Shown here in pieces: positions 7,697-14,977 of a DNA stretch of 64,000 nucleotides. The position numbers and the translations under genes were made by a program. Source of the DNA: UBA946 sp031550725. Lineage in GTDB: Bacteria; Bacillota; Clostridia; Oscillospirales; Ruminococcaceae. The notes below the pieces were generated by a model. That model searched no databases, was not told the origin of the DNA, and worked only from the letters and a program-made list of their open reading frames with translations. Where the stretch lies: contig JAVBOH010000021.1 of NCBI GenBank assembly GCA_031550725.1, positions 1 to 64,000 on the forward strand, given 5' to 3'. Numbering within the stretch: the first letter of the stretch is position 1; each line of letters opens with the position of its first letter.

Positions 7697-8170
7697 TTAT
7701 AATTTAACCCAAGGGTTACGAGCAGCAAAAGCCTGTTCAACGCCATTTAAAGACGAGTTAAGTGATGGTGCAAACGGCATAGCAGTGCTTAAATTCGGGG
7801 TGGAATGAGCCATATTCGAACCAACAAAATGTGGATATTTTTGAATAACAGCAGCAATAGCATTGTCAAGCGAAACATCATCGGAAACATAGAAGCGAGC
7901 AAGATTGATGACATCATAAATACAATCAGGACGAGCACCAAGGGATAAAGCTGTAAGCTTAGTTTCAGCAATTTCAGCACGAGCAGTCATATCATTGAGT
8001 TGTGCGGATGACGTCAATAAAGCATTCATTTCAGTATCAGACGGGAACTTTAAGCGTTCGGCAAAAACACTGTCAGCAACAGCCTTGTCAATATCAGCCT
8101 GTGTGAATTTCACCTCCAAATTAGTATCATCAGAAGCAGCAGGGGTAGTAGAAATAATAGTATCTTTCAA
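7697..8170 (-). CDS. Phage scaffold-like protein
   Basis: A 157-residue protein between portal and capsid genes. Acidic N-terminus with several Asp/Glu, a central helical region (about residues 26-80) likely to form a coiled coil, and a basic, hydrophobic C-terminal end RNPWVKL of the type that binds capsid protein in scaffolds. It is shorter than the usual 180-200 residues. Start is TTG at 8170, eight bases from a perfect AAGGAGG. The TAA stop abuts a MITE-like element. Confidence 0.62.
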   Translation of the reverse strand: MKDTIISTTPAASDDTNLEVKFTQADIDKAVADSVFAERLKFPSDTEMNALLTSSAQLNDMTARAEIAETKLTALSLGARPDCIYDVINLARFYVSDDVSLDNAIAAVIQKYPHFVGSNMAHSTPNLSTAMPFAPSLNSSLNGVEQAFAARNPWVKL

Positions 8171-8210
8171 AAAGAAAACCTCCTTAGTATGTTAATAATT
8201 GTAATAAAAT

Positions 8211-8240
8211 TGTAGGGTCGTCGAGGACGTCGCCCCTACA
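8211..8240. repeat. TGTAGGG / CCCCTACA palindrome
   Basis: A 30-bp GC-rich palindrome TGTAGGGTCG ... CGCCCCTACA, 24 bp beyond the portal stop codon and before the scaffold gene. One G:T mismatch interrupts the outer 10-bp stem. It resembles the 4662-4691 copy and common short palindromic repeats of Firmicutes. Confidence 0.6.
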
Positions 8241-8264
8241 TGAATTTATCAGATTTTGAACGTT

Positions 8265-9653
8265 TTACTCGTTCAAAATTCTGTCAAGCTCCATCCTAGC
8301 AGTATTTTCATCACATTTAAGAATTTCCATAACAGCAGAAATCTTTGATTTTAGTCCAACAGAAACAAGCCTGATATTATTATCAATAAGCGTGTTATCA
8401 TCACAGACAATCCCGTCATGCCAGCCTACAATAATTTTGCATGAATTAACGTCAGCATGAGAAATATGTCCTAACATAGCACCAAGCGAAAGCACAGAAT
8501 GCGAAACAGCCTCAATAGCTTCGCTAAGAATATTCTTGTTATTTTTAGCAGCAGATGCAGTCTTGTTGTCACGATATAAAATCTCAGTGGCAGTGCGGAC
8601 ACCTCTAATTTCGTCAAATGAAAGTGCACCGGCAGAAAGACCGCATTGAAAGCAAAGGATGTTAAGCAGTGCATTGATAGCATTAACATGGTCCTCGACA
8701 CGAAGCGTAACTGTATTATCAGTTATTTTAAGGTCACGTTCCTCATCACATTTCAGAGCAACATAAGCCTCATCATCAGCATCAAAATACTGACGTTGTT
8801 CACCAGTAGAAATATCCACAACAGTCTGAACGCAGGATGACGGCACAATAATACGCTTTTTACCAAGCACGAATTCACGAGTAAAGCTGTCAAAAGCAAT
8901 ATCTAGAGCCTTGATTGTATCACAAGCATTAGCAAAAGCAGAAAGTCCAAGCGGTGAGTCAGGATGAATATTATTTGAAACAGCAGGCTTGAAATAAGAG
9001 AAAAGCGGTGCAGAAATTTCTAAGGTGATATTAGGGGAAAGCAAAGGGAAACGCTCCTCCAGCGGCACTTCAGCACCAATAGAATTACGCAGCTTAGACT
9101 TAAAAAGCCTGTGTTCAATGGAATAAAACCCATCCAAATTCTGATAATGCCGCTCCATAAGGGTATAAAAAAATCCGTCATGATGAGTGACGGAAAGAAA
9201 AGCTCCCGAGTTTATGTTATTGTTATCCCAAGAAAGAGGAATAAACCTATCAGCATGAACAAAATCAATGCAAACCCTATTATTATAAGCATAAGTTTTC
9301 AAAGCACCGCCGCCTAAAGCGAAGCAAAAGGAAAGCCACTGAGGCATATGCTTCCAAAACCCCGACTTATTAAAAACATCATCAAGATATTTTTGACAGC
9401 AGGGGTTATCAGCAGAAACGGATACTTGTTCAGAAAAGATAAGCTGAGAGAAAAAATCACAAAGCACCTTAGCAGTATTCATCATATGAACACTGCGGTA
9501 ACCCGAGTGATAAAGCCCAGACTTTTTAGCAGTTTTCCAAGATGGATTACCTGAAAAAATCTGCATATAGTTATCAATATCGTTGTAATCTGCTGATAAA
9601 TCAGGCAAGTCAGCAAATGGATAAACACTTGAAGCAACCAAATAAACAGACAT
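8265..9653 (-). CDS. Phage portal protein (SPP1 Gp6-like)
   Basis: A 462-residue portal protein, the dodecameric DNA channel at the capsid vertex. Visible family features: N-terminal LMNTAKVLCDFFSQLIF-like helix (residues about 60-76), a CQKYLDDVFNKSGFW segment, a central wing with PLSWDNNNINSGAFLSVTHHDG and YFKPAVSNNIHPDSPLGLSAF near residues 220-240, and a C-terminal helical stem with FQCGLSAGALSFD. ATG 9653 lies 7 nt from GAAAGGAG; a preceding TTG is too close. It starts 16 nt after terL ends. Length is normal for the SPP1/A118 type. Confidence 0.85.
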   Translation of the reverse strand: MSVYLVASSVYPFADLPDLSADYNDIDNYMQIFSGNPSWKTAKKSGLYHSGYRSVHMMNTAKVLCDFFSQLIFSEQVSVSADNPCCQKYLDDVFNKSGFWKHMPQWLSFCFALGGGALKTYAYNNRVCIDFVHADRFIPLSWDNNNINSGAFLSVTHHDGFFYTLMERHYQNLDGFYSIEHRLFKSKLRNSIGAEVPLEERFPLLSPNITLEISAPLFSYFKPAVSNNIHPDSPLGLSAFANACDTIKALDIAFDSFTREFVLGKKRIIVPSSCVQTVVDISTGEQRQYFDADDEAYVALKCDEERDLKITDNTVTLRVEDHVNAINALLNILCFQCGLSAGALSFDEIRGVRTATEILYRDNKTASAAKNNKNILSEAIEAVSHSVLSLGAMLGHISHADVNSCKIIVGWHDGIVCDDNTLIDNNIRLVSVGLKSKISAVMEILKCDENTARMELDRILNE

Positions 9654-9669
9654 CAAAAAACTCCTTTCA

Positions 9670-10881
9670 TTATATAATTGAGTTCATAATAAACTCCGTA
9701 GAATATTCCTGCGCATCAAGACTATCAATATTAGTTGAGCCATTATCAAGCCGCTTGTCCGAGGTTGCATTTTCCCAAAGCGCATCGGAAAAAGCACTGA
9801 TAGTATGCTCGCAATGTGATAAAATCTTATACTTATTCATACCAAAAAGGCGGCAGTAAAACCGAATACGGTCATTAACAGCCCCCTTCTTAGCATTATG
9901 AATATTAATAGGAATCCCCTTTTTAGCAGCAGCTGATTTAATTCCACGAATAAGTACCTGTTCAGCAGAATCACAGTAAAGGTCGGTGATACGATACTTT
10001 TTCATGTTTTTGATAAGAAAATCGCAAACATAATTTTCAAGTTCATTAGGATTAAGCGGCTCAAGCGAATACCACTCATCAAGCGTATAAATCTGTTTTA
10101 ACCCCTTAGAAAATCCAGTCAGATTAAGAGCATGAGCAGACCCATTGCCGCCGAAATCAAGTCCTGCTGTGCAAAACGAAATATCATCAGGTACAGTATC
10201 AATGATAAATACAGACGGATTATCAGCAAATGTGCGGTAAATAATACCTTCAGCAGCACGCCAAAGTCCAAGAATAAACCTGTCATAATAAACAGTCCCA
10301 TGATATTCTTTTTTTAAAGCAGACACAAATGATTTTTCAAGAAACGGATTATCATCAATAGTAAACGGCATCTGGAAAATATCAGCATCAGAGCAAAGAA
10401 ACTTGTAAAACCAGTGGTTAGGATTATCAGGATTGCAAGTGCCGTCAAAACAAGCCCCCTTTTTATCAAGGCGTGACTTTAGCATCTGAAAAACATCCTC
10501 CGACCAGGTAGTAATCTCATCGCCATAGCAATAGGAAATACCAGCACCCTGAAGCTTTGTGACTTGTGAGGACTTATCAGCACCAAGACAATAGCAATCC
10601 CTGCCGAAAAGCTTTATTTTACCAGAGTTTGAAACGTGTCCAACAAGAGTATCGCCCCAAAGCTCACGCATAGGGTCAAGAATATTACGTTCAAGCGTAC
10701 CAACAGTATTGCCAAGTAAAATGATAATCCCATCAGGAGCGCTGCGAATACGGTAAGGTATTTTGAAATAATCAAGATAAGTTTTACCAGAACGAGTAGC
10801 GCCACAGGAAATATTCCACCTATGCGGAGTATCAACGGTATTTTTCCAAACATCCTTTTGTTTGGAGGAAAAAGAAATCAA
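9670..10881 (-). CDS. terL: Terminase large subunit
   Basis: A 403-residue DNA-packaging motor of the PBSX/SPP1 type. The ATPase domain has the Walker A motif GATRSGKT at residues 27-34 and a Walker B region YCYGDEITTW near residue 135; the nuclease domain begins near residue 245 with TAGLDFGGNG (first acidic residue) and carries DLYCDSAEQ near 315 (second acidic site). It cuts and pumps DNA through the portal. Start is TTG at 10881 behind AAAGGGGG. The gene is intact, with normal length and all catalytic motifs, arguing that the cluster is under selection or recent. Confidence 0.92.
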   Translation of the reverse strand: MISFSSKQKDVWKNTVDTPHRWNISCGATRSGKTYLDYFKIPYRIRSAPDGIIILLGNTVGTLERNILDPMRELWGDTLVGHVSNSGKIKLFGRDCYCLGADKSSQVTKLQGAGISYCYGDEITTWSEDVFQMLKSRLDKKGACFDGTCNPDNPNHWFYKFLCSDADIFQMPFTIDDNPFLEKSFVSALKKEYHGTVYYDRFILGLWRAAEGIIYRTFADNPSVFIIDTVPDDISFCTAGLDFGGNGSAHALNLTGFSKGLKQIYTLDEWYSLEPLNPNELENYVCDFLIKNMKKYRITDLYCDSAEQVLIRGIKSAAAKKGIPINIHNAKKGAVNDRIRFYCRLFGMNKYKILSHCEHTISAFSDALWENATSDKRLDNGSTNIDSLDAQEYSTEFIMNSII

Positions 10882-10936
10882 GAAATTCCCCCTTTCATGT
10901 GATAAATGCCATATGTTGCAATATACCGAGGTATAT

Positions 10937-11044
10937 GCGTTAAGTTTAAATGCTGCGTATTTTAAACGGAGTTACGTTCCCTTTTGCACCAAAATCGCAA
11001 AACACTAGCTGTATAGTTGTTTTAAAGATAAACAACTATATCAT
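10937..11044. repeat. Palindromic MITE-like element, copy 2
   Basis: Lies between terS and terL, 13 bp beyond the terS stop codon. On the minus strand it begins TATAGTTGTTTATC and ends TTAAACTTAACGCATATA, and contains the internal block TTTTGGTGCAAAAGGGA and GTTTAAAATACGCAGCAT also seen, with changes, in the copies at 17.3 and 61.6 kb. It is the longest copy, about 108 bp. Confidence 0.6.
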
Positions 11045-11056
11045 ACCCTAAAAACC

Positions 11057-11497
11057 TCACATCCCCTCCTTCAAAGCCCTAAGAATGCTATCAAGCTTTT
11101 CAAGCGTTTCAGAAGTGGTATCAACATCCGATTTTTCATTCCAACCCTTAAAATTATTGATAAGACAAAACTTAGCACCAGTATAACCACCCTTGTCAAA
11201 AAGTCTTTCCTCCGTAAAAGTTTCAATCCTAAGCAAAGCACGTTCAAGACAAGTCATAAATGACTTTTTACCATCGAAATTGAGCAAATCAAGCCGTGAA
11301 CTGAAACCAAGAGCAAGAGCGAGCGCCGAAACAGTAGGCGGATGATTATTAACAATAACAGGAACACCGCTTTTGTCAATAACAGGTTCACCATCAGTAC
11401 CATATAAATAGTCACCCTCACAGGAAGAAAAGAACTTTTCGATAGCATGGTTAAGTTCGGCAGCAGATTTAAAAGCAGGAACCGACTTAACACCCAT
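11057..11497 (-). CDS. terS: Terminase small subunit
   Basis: A 146-residue protein resembling DNA-recognition small terminases of the Gp3/P22-like group: N-terminal helix-turn-helix-like part (KSAAELNHAIEKFF; PTVSALALALGFSSRLDLLNF) and a helical oligomerisation region (SFMTCLERALLRIETFTEERLF), then the FCLINNFKGWNEKSDVDTTS tail common in Firmicutes prophage small terminases. The true start is ATG 11497, 11 nt after GGGGGTG; the longer frame reads through an upstream terminator hairpin and is not used. It is the first gene of the minus-strand cluster. Confidence 0.8.
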   Translation of the reverse strand: MGVKSVPAFKSAAELNHAIEKFFSSCEGDYLYGTDGEPVIDKSGVPVIVNNHPPTVSALALALGFSSRLDLLNFDGKKSFMTCLERALLRIETFTEERLFDKGGYTGAKFCLINNFKGWNEKSDVDTTSETLEKLDSILRALKEGM

Positions 11498-11515
11498 AGA
11501 AAGTAAACACCCCCA

Positions 11516-11551
11516 AATAAAAAATATCCCAAACAAAAAGTCGGGATATTT
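11516..11551 (-). terminator. Intrinsic terminator in the terS leader
   Basis: On the minus strand AAATATCCC (11543-11551) pairs with GGGATATTT (11522-11530) over a 12-nt loop, followed at once by a run of T and then the terS ribosome binding site. A terminator between promoter and first late gene implies attenuation or antitermination. Confidence 0.7.
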
Positions 11552-11553
11552 AT

Positions 11554-11587
11554 AATAGAGATAATGTTTCAATCCATAATCTCTATT
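11554..11587 (-). promoter_or_regulatory. Leader hairpin 1 (13-bp dyad)
   Basis: AATAGAGATTATG and CATTATCTCTATT form a stem of up to 13 bp with one mismatch and an 8-nt loop. One arm belongs to the proximal 66-bp repeat. The hairpin lies directly upstream of the terS-leader terminator, with only 2 bp between them. Confidence 0.6.
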
Positions 11588-11631
11588 CTAATAATAACAT
11601 AGAACAAACGTAACATACAATAACATGATTT
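11566..11631 (-). repeat. 66-bp leader repeat, proximal copy
   Basis: Identical to 11679-11744 at 57 of 66 positions. Two 21-bp blocks are perfectly conserved; the 14-15 bp between them has most of the changes, while its length is kept. On the minus strand the blocks can be read as TTGTAT, 18-bp spacer, TATTAT, so each repeat may be a promoter of unusual type. Confidence 0.75.
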
Positions 11632-11661
11632 TTAGGGTTAGTTTTCCGCATTATGATATAA

Positions 11662-11700
11662 AATAAAGATCATGAACTGTTTCAAGTCATAATCTCTATT
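11662..11700 (-). promoter_or_regulatory. Leader hairpin 2
   Basis: The distal repeat has an equivalent dyad: AATAGAGATTATG with CATGATCTTTATT over a 13-nt loop (2 mismatches). The downstream arm differs in sequence from that of hairpin 1 but still pairs, as expected if the structure itself is selected. Confidence 0.5.
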
Positions 11701-11744
11701 CTAATAATAGCATACATGGATAGTAACATACAATAACATGATTT
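11679..11744 (-). repeat. 66-bp leader repeat, distal copy
   Basis: Second copy of the leader repeat, 113 bp upstream of the first in transcription direction. It keeps both 21-bp blocks exactly and the GTTTCAA end. There is no third copy in the window. Confidence 0.75.
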
Positions 11745-11875
11745 GGTAATACAGAGCGTAATATAAAGTGTAAAATAAACACGAAAAAGCGAAACGAACA
11801 CTTGTGTTGTTAAATTTGCATGAAAGGGAGTGTAAAAATTCTTAATAAATTTCAAAGAGTTCTTTAATGTTACTG

Positions 11876-11904
11876 TTGCGTTTTTTATGAAAATGGTGTA
11901 TAAT
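11876..11904 (+). promoter_or_regulatory. mraZ / dcw promoter
   Basis: TTGCGT (11876-11881) and a perfect TATAAT (11899-11904) with 17 bp between them, pointing to mraZ. No other strong promoter is seen ahead of rsmH, so this probably drives the front of the dcw cluster. Confidence 0.7.
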
Positions 11905-11913
11905 ATCAACATA

Positions 11914-11951
11914 GTGGTGAGTTATCCCATGTTTGAGGTGAAAAGTGGTGA
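11914..11951 (+). promoter_or_regulatory. Probable MraZ operator repeats
   Basis: GTGGTGA (11914), GAGGTGA (11935) and GTGGTGA (11945) are spaced 21 and 10 bp, i.e. on the same face of the helix, just downstream of the TATAAT box. MraZ is known to bind short G-rich repeats at 10-bp periodicity upstream of its own gene, so these are the likely autoregulatory boxes. Confidence 0.6.
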
Positions 11952-12085
11952 AGTTTCCACATAGTTTTCCACACGATGTTGAAAACTTAATGTTGAAAAG
12001 TGTTTAAAATGTTGAAAAGCGTTAAAAAATAAAGAAAAATCATATATTTATTATAAAGAAGTTAGTTGAAAGGACGGTGAGAAGT

Positions 12086-12514
12086 TTGGCGGAAACACAT
12101 TTGATAGGCACATATGAGCATACGATAGATGCAAAGGGCAGAATGGCGTTCCCGACAAAACTTCGAGAGCGTCTAGGATTAAGTTTTATAGTAACAATAG
12201 GCTCAGGCGGATGTCTGTTTGTATATTCCGGAGAGGAATGGGATATATTTGTAGGGAACATCAAAACGCTGACAGGTGATAAAGCGAAAGCAGCAAAGCT
12301 GTTTATAACAAACGCCTATGAAGCAGAACCAGACAAGCAGGGCAGAATAATGATACCGCAGAACCTGCGTGACAGAGCATCACTCGACCATGATGTAACG
12401 ATAGTAGGCGTAGGAAACAGAGCGGAGATATGGTCGTCCGAAAGATATGCAGAGTTTAATGAGTCGATAACAGATGAAATGCTTGATGATGCATTAGCTG
12501 ACTTAGCGTTCTAA
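12086..12514 (+). CDS. mraZ: Transcriptional regulator MraZ
   Basis: MraZ, the AbrB-fold regulator that opens the dcw cluster and represses or tunes it. Both half-repeats are visible: GTYEHTIDAKGRMAFPTKLRERLG near the N-terminus (residues 8-31) and a second DKQGRIMIPQNLRDRA near residue 90. It assembles into a ring that binds the repeats upstream of its own gene. TTG 12086 is preferred because AAAGGACGG is 8 nt before it; GTG 12077 is too close to that site, and TTG 12101 would also make an acceptable N-terminus. The gene is followed by a short palindrome (12525-12554) and a J-domain gene rather than directly by rsmH. Confidence 0.92.
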   Translation: MAETHLIGTYEHTIDAKGRMAFPTKLRERLGLSFIVTIGSGGCLFVYSGEEWDIFVGNIKTLTGDKAKAAKLFITNAYEAEPDKQGRIMIPQNLRDRASLDHDVTIVGVGNRAEIWSSERYAEFNESITDEMLDDALADLAF

Positions 12515-12524
12515 TTCAGTAAAA

Positions 12525-12554
12525 TATTAATTATACATTATGAATTAATATTAG
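12525..12554 (+). repeat. AT-rich hairpin between mraZ and J-domain gene
   Basis: AATATTAAT and ATTAATATT flank a 12-nt loop just beyond the mraZ stop codon. There is no T-run, so it is not a clear terminator; it may be an mRNA processing or stability hairpin. Confidence 0.4.
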
Positions 12555-12592
12555 GGGATAGGGAAGAAATAAGAATTTTAAGGAGACTTAAA

Positions 12593-13324
12593 ATGTTATT
12601 GAATGATGCAATGCGGTTAGGCGTCACGGAGGAAACCTATACAGAAGCAGGAATAAAGAAAGCGTTCAGACAAAAGGCAATGCAGGTGCATCCCGATGTC
12701 GGAGGCACAACAGAGCAGTTTATGGCTGCCGAAAAGGCTCAGAATAATTTGTTAGCAGCAATAGCGGAAGGTATAACAGCCGAGGATATATTTGATGATA
12801 TCGACGAGTGGGAGTATAGCTTTGCAGGGCCAAGACCGACAACGCCACCACCGCAGCCAAAGGATGACGATGAGGATTATGAAATAACATCGCTAGATTT
12901 GTGCTTGTTAATATCACATATAAGCATGCTGTATTATGGTGATACATTAGAGCTGACGTCACGAAAAGGCCGACTTTTCAGATACAGCCCAAAGGATTTT
13001 AAATCAGGAAAGCCAGTACCGTTTTTAAAGGATTATATCGCATGGAGCTGCGAAACCCAAAGCGGCTTAATAGAAGTTTTGCAGCCGTTTGAATTTTCAT
13101 ACAACCCAAGAATAGTTCTGACAGTAACAGTCGATAATTTAGACATAGGAATGCATCAGTTCATAATGATGTTTGGCGGACGAGCATATCCGTATACATT
13201 TGAAAAAGTGACGGATGAAAAGAGCTATATATCAACAGAAATGGAATTTCCGATAAGCTTTCGCTATGTGGGTGGAGTGAAAACGGATATAATGCTTACA
13301 ATAGATTTAGATTTATTTTTTTAA
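12593..13324 (+). CDS. J-domain protein inside the dcw cluster
   Basis: A 243-residue protein of unknown role. Residues about 15-58 form a J-domain: helix II IKKAFRQKAMQ, then the diagnostic HPD motif in MQVHPDVGGT, and helix III with AAEKAQNNLL. J-domains stimulate Hsp70 (DnaK) ATPase. A Pro/Asp-rich linker (TTPPPQPKDDDEDYE, about 84-98) joins it to a beta-rich C-terminal domain of about 140 residues with no family I recognise. It has AAGGAG at good distance from ATG and lies between mraZ and rsmH, normally adjacent genes. The context suggests a client in division or wall synthesis, but this is inference. It lacks the Gly/Phe and zinc regions of DnaJ. Confidence 0.72.
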   Translation: MLLNDAMRLGVTEETYTEAGIKKAFRQKAMQVHPDVGGTTEQFMAAEKAQNNLLAAIAEGITAEDIFDDIDEWEYSFAGPRPTTPPPQPKDDDEDYEITSLDLCLLISHISMLYYGDTLELTSRKGRLFRYSPKDFKSGKPVPFLKDYIAWSCETQSGLIEVLQPFEFSYNPRIVLTVTVDNLDIGMHQFIMMFGGRAYPYTFEKVTDEKSYISTEMEFPISFRYVGGVKTDIMLTIDLDLFF

Positions 13325-13356
13325 ACGTTTATAAAGAAAGGCGGATACATATTAAT

Positions 13357-14286
13357 ATGGAAAAAGAATTTTCACACGTATCCGTACTTTTGAATGAATG
13401 TATAGATGGACTTGCAATAAAAAGTGACGGAATATACATAGACGGAACCTGCGGAGGAGCAGGACATTCATCGCAGATAGCAAAACGTTTAAACGGCAAG
13501 GGAAGATTAATAGGAATAGACTGTGACCCCGATGCAGTGGAAACGGCAAACGGAAGATTAGCTGAATATAACGCAAAGGTTCTGATGGGGAACTATTCAG
13601 AAATGCGTGAACTGTGCAAAGCAGAGGGCATAGAAAAGGTTGATGGAATACTTCTTGATTTGGGAGTTTCGTCACATCAATTAGATACATTGGAGCGTGG
13701 ATTTTCCTATCATGGCGATGCACCGCTTGATATGAGAATGTCACAGCAGGGACTGTCAGCAAGAGATATTGTGAATGAATATAATGCAGCAGAACTAAGC
13801 AGAATAATGTTTGAGTATGGTGAAGAAAAGTTTGCACGAAAAATTGCAGATAATATAGTTAAGTCAAGGGAAGAAAAACCGATTGAAACAACATCGGAGC
13901 TTGCAGAGATAATAAAAATGAGTATTCCTGCAAAGTTCAAAAGGGAGAAAAATCCTTGTAAAAAAACGTTTCAGGCAATAAGAATTGCGGTTAACTGTGA
14001 ATTTGAGCATTTAAATAAAGGTTTAGACGAAGCATTTGAAATGCTAAACATCGGCGGAAGATTATGTGTAATAACATTTCATTCGCTGGAGGACAGAATA
14101 GTAAAGCAAAGGTTTGCGACATTTTGCAAGGGCTGTGAATGTCCGCCTGAATTTCCGATATGCATATGCGGAAAAACGCCAAGGGGAAAGCTCGTTAACA
14201 GAAAGCCAATTGAGGCATCTGAAGAAGAACTGCTGGTTAACAACAGGAGCAGAAGTGCAAAATTAAGAATTATTGAAAAAGTGTAG
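13357..14286 (+). CDS. rsmH: 16S rRNA (cytosine1402-N4)-methyltransferase RsmH
   Basis: RsmH (MraW), which methylates N4 of C1402 in the decoding centre using S-adenosylmethionine. The SAM-binding motif YIDGTCGGAGHSSQIAKRL is at residues 28-46, DLGVSSHQLDTLERGFSY near 100-117, and the conserved C-terminal FHSLEDRIVKQRF near 230. Length (309) is normal. A Cys-rich insert (CKGCECPPEFPICICGK, about 247-263) is common in clostridial homologues. GAAAGGCGG precedes the ATG. It sits in its usual place in the dcw cluster ahead of ftsL. Confidence 0.96.
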   Translation: MEKEFSHVSVLLNECIDGLAIKSDGIYIDGTCGGAGHSSQIAKRLNGKGRLIGIDCDPDAVETANGRLAEYNAKVLMGNYSEMRELCKAEGIEKVDGILLDLGVSSHQLDTLERGFSYHGDAPLDMRMSQQGLSARDIVNEYNAAELSRIMFEYGEEKFARKIADNIVKSREEKPIETTSELAEIIKMSIPAKFKREKNPCKKTFQAIRIAVNCEFEHLNKGLDEAFEMLNIGGRLCVITFHSLEDRIVKQRFATFCKGCECPPEFPICICGKTPRGKLVNRKPIEASEEELLVNNRSRSAKLRIIEKV

Positions 14287-14351
14287 GGAAGAGCTAAGGG
14301 ATGTCATGGCAATATATTTATGTCATGTAAAAGAAAGGCAAGGTAACAAAA

Positions 14352-14822
14352 ATGGGAAAGCACAATCTTGCGTATGACCTGTCAAAGTATGAGAATGCAA
14401 ATTACAAACAGGATGAAGAAAAGGTTAAAATAAATATGATCAGGCAAAAAAATGCCTCACAGGGTTCAGCACCAAAGGTAATAGCGCTGACCTTGTCAGC
14501 AGGACTTTTAATGGGAGCAGTAATATATGCAAAGGTAGAGCAAGCGGCACTTCATACAGACATTTCGAGCCAGACAAAATATGTAGATATTTTGCGCAGT
14601 GAGAATGTCCGCATGAAGTCTGAAATAGAGGGCAAATCATCAATAAAAGCGGTAGAGGAGTATGCAGAAAATGTCTTGGGAATGCAGAAAATCGATAAAT
14701 CGCAGATTGATTATATAACAATCGAAAACGGCAACGTGATAGATATACCTGATAATAATGACAATGTATTTATAAAAGTAAAAAATGCATTCAGTGATTT
14801 TTTGGAATATATCAGAGGCTAG
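14352..14822 (+). CDS. ftsL: FtsL-like cell division protein
   Basis: A 156-residue bitopic protein at the ftsL position. A charged cytoplasmic N-terminus (about 40 residues) is followed by one membrane helix (VIALTLSAGLLMGAVIYA, about 43-60) and an extracytoplasmic helix of leucine-zipper type with heptads (residues 65-100), then an acidic tail. FtsL forms a trimer with FtsB/DivIC and FtsQ/DivIB and activates FtsW and PBP2 at the septum. Sequence conservation in this family is low, so the call rests on topology and position. GAAAGGCAAGG precedes the ATG. Confidence 0.8.
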   Translation: MGKHNLAYDLSKYENANYKQDEEKVKINMIRQKNASQGSAPKVIALTLSAGLLMGAVIYAKVEQAALHTDISSQTKYVDILRSENVRMKSEIEGKSSIKAVEEYAENVLGMQKIDKSQIDYITIENGNVIDIPDNNDNVFIKVKNAFSDFLEYIRG

Positions 14823-14839
14823 TACAATAAAATATAGAA

Positions 14840-14908
14840 TAAGGCTGCAAGAAAAGACAAGGCATAAAAATGATTTTATGCTGATGAAAAAAGAGGGCAG
14901 CCTTCGTT
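14840..14908 (+). promoter_or_regulatory. Nested hairpin between ftsL and pbpB
   Basis: An inner stem GCATAAAA/TTTTATGC (4-nt loop) is enclosed by GGCTGC/GCAGCC within the 155-bp gap between ftsL and pbpB. No T-run follows directly. It could reduce read-through or be an mRNA processing site. Confidence 0.35.
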
Positions 14909-14977
14909 CGTCTTTAAAGAACCCCAAATATCTTAGTAAAAACAGTTAAAACATCCAAATAGGAGGATGATTAGAAA

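Noticed and set aside
11498..11572. Longer terS start at 11572
   Set aside because: The extension would be translated through the terminator hairpin, has no ribosome binding site and does not resemble terminase.
11566..11744. CRISPR array, because repeat ends read GTTTCAAT / ATTGAAAC
   Set aside because: Only two copies, 113 bp apart, with conserved blocks on both sides of a variable centre and no spacer-like periodicity; it lies in the leader of terS.
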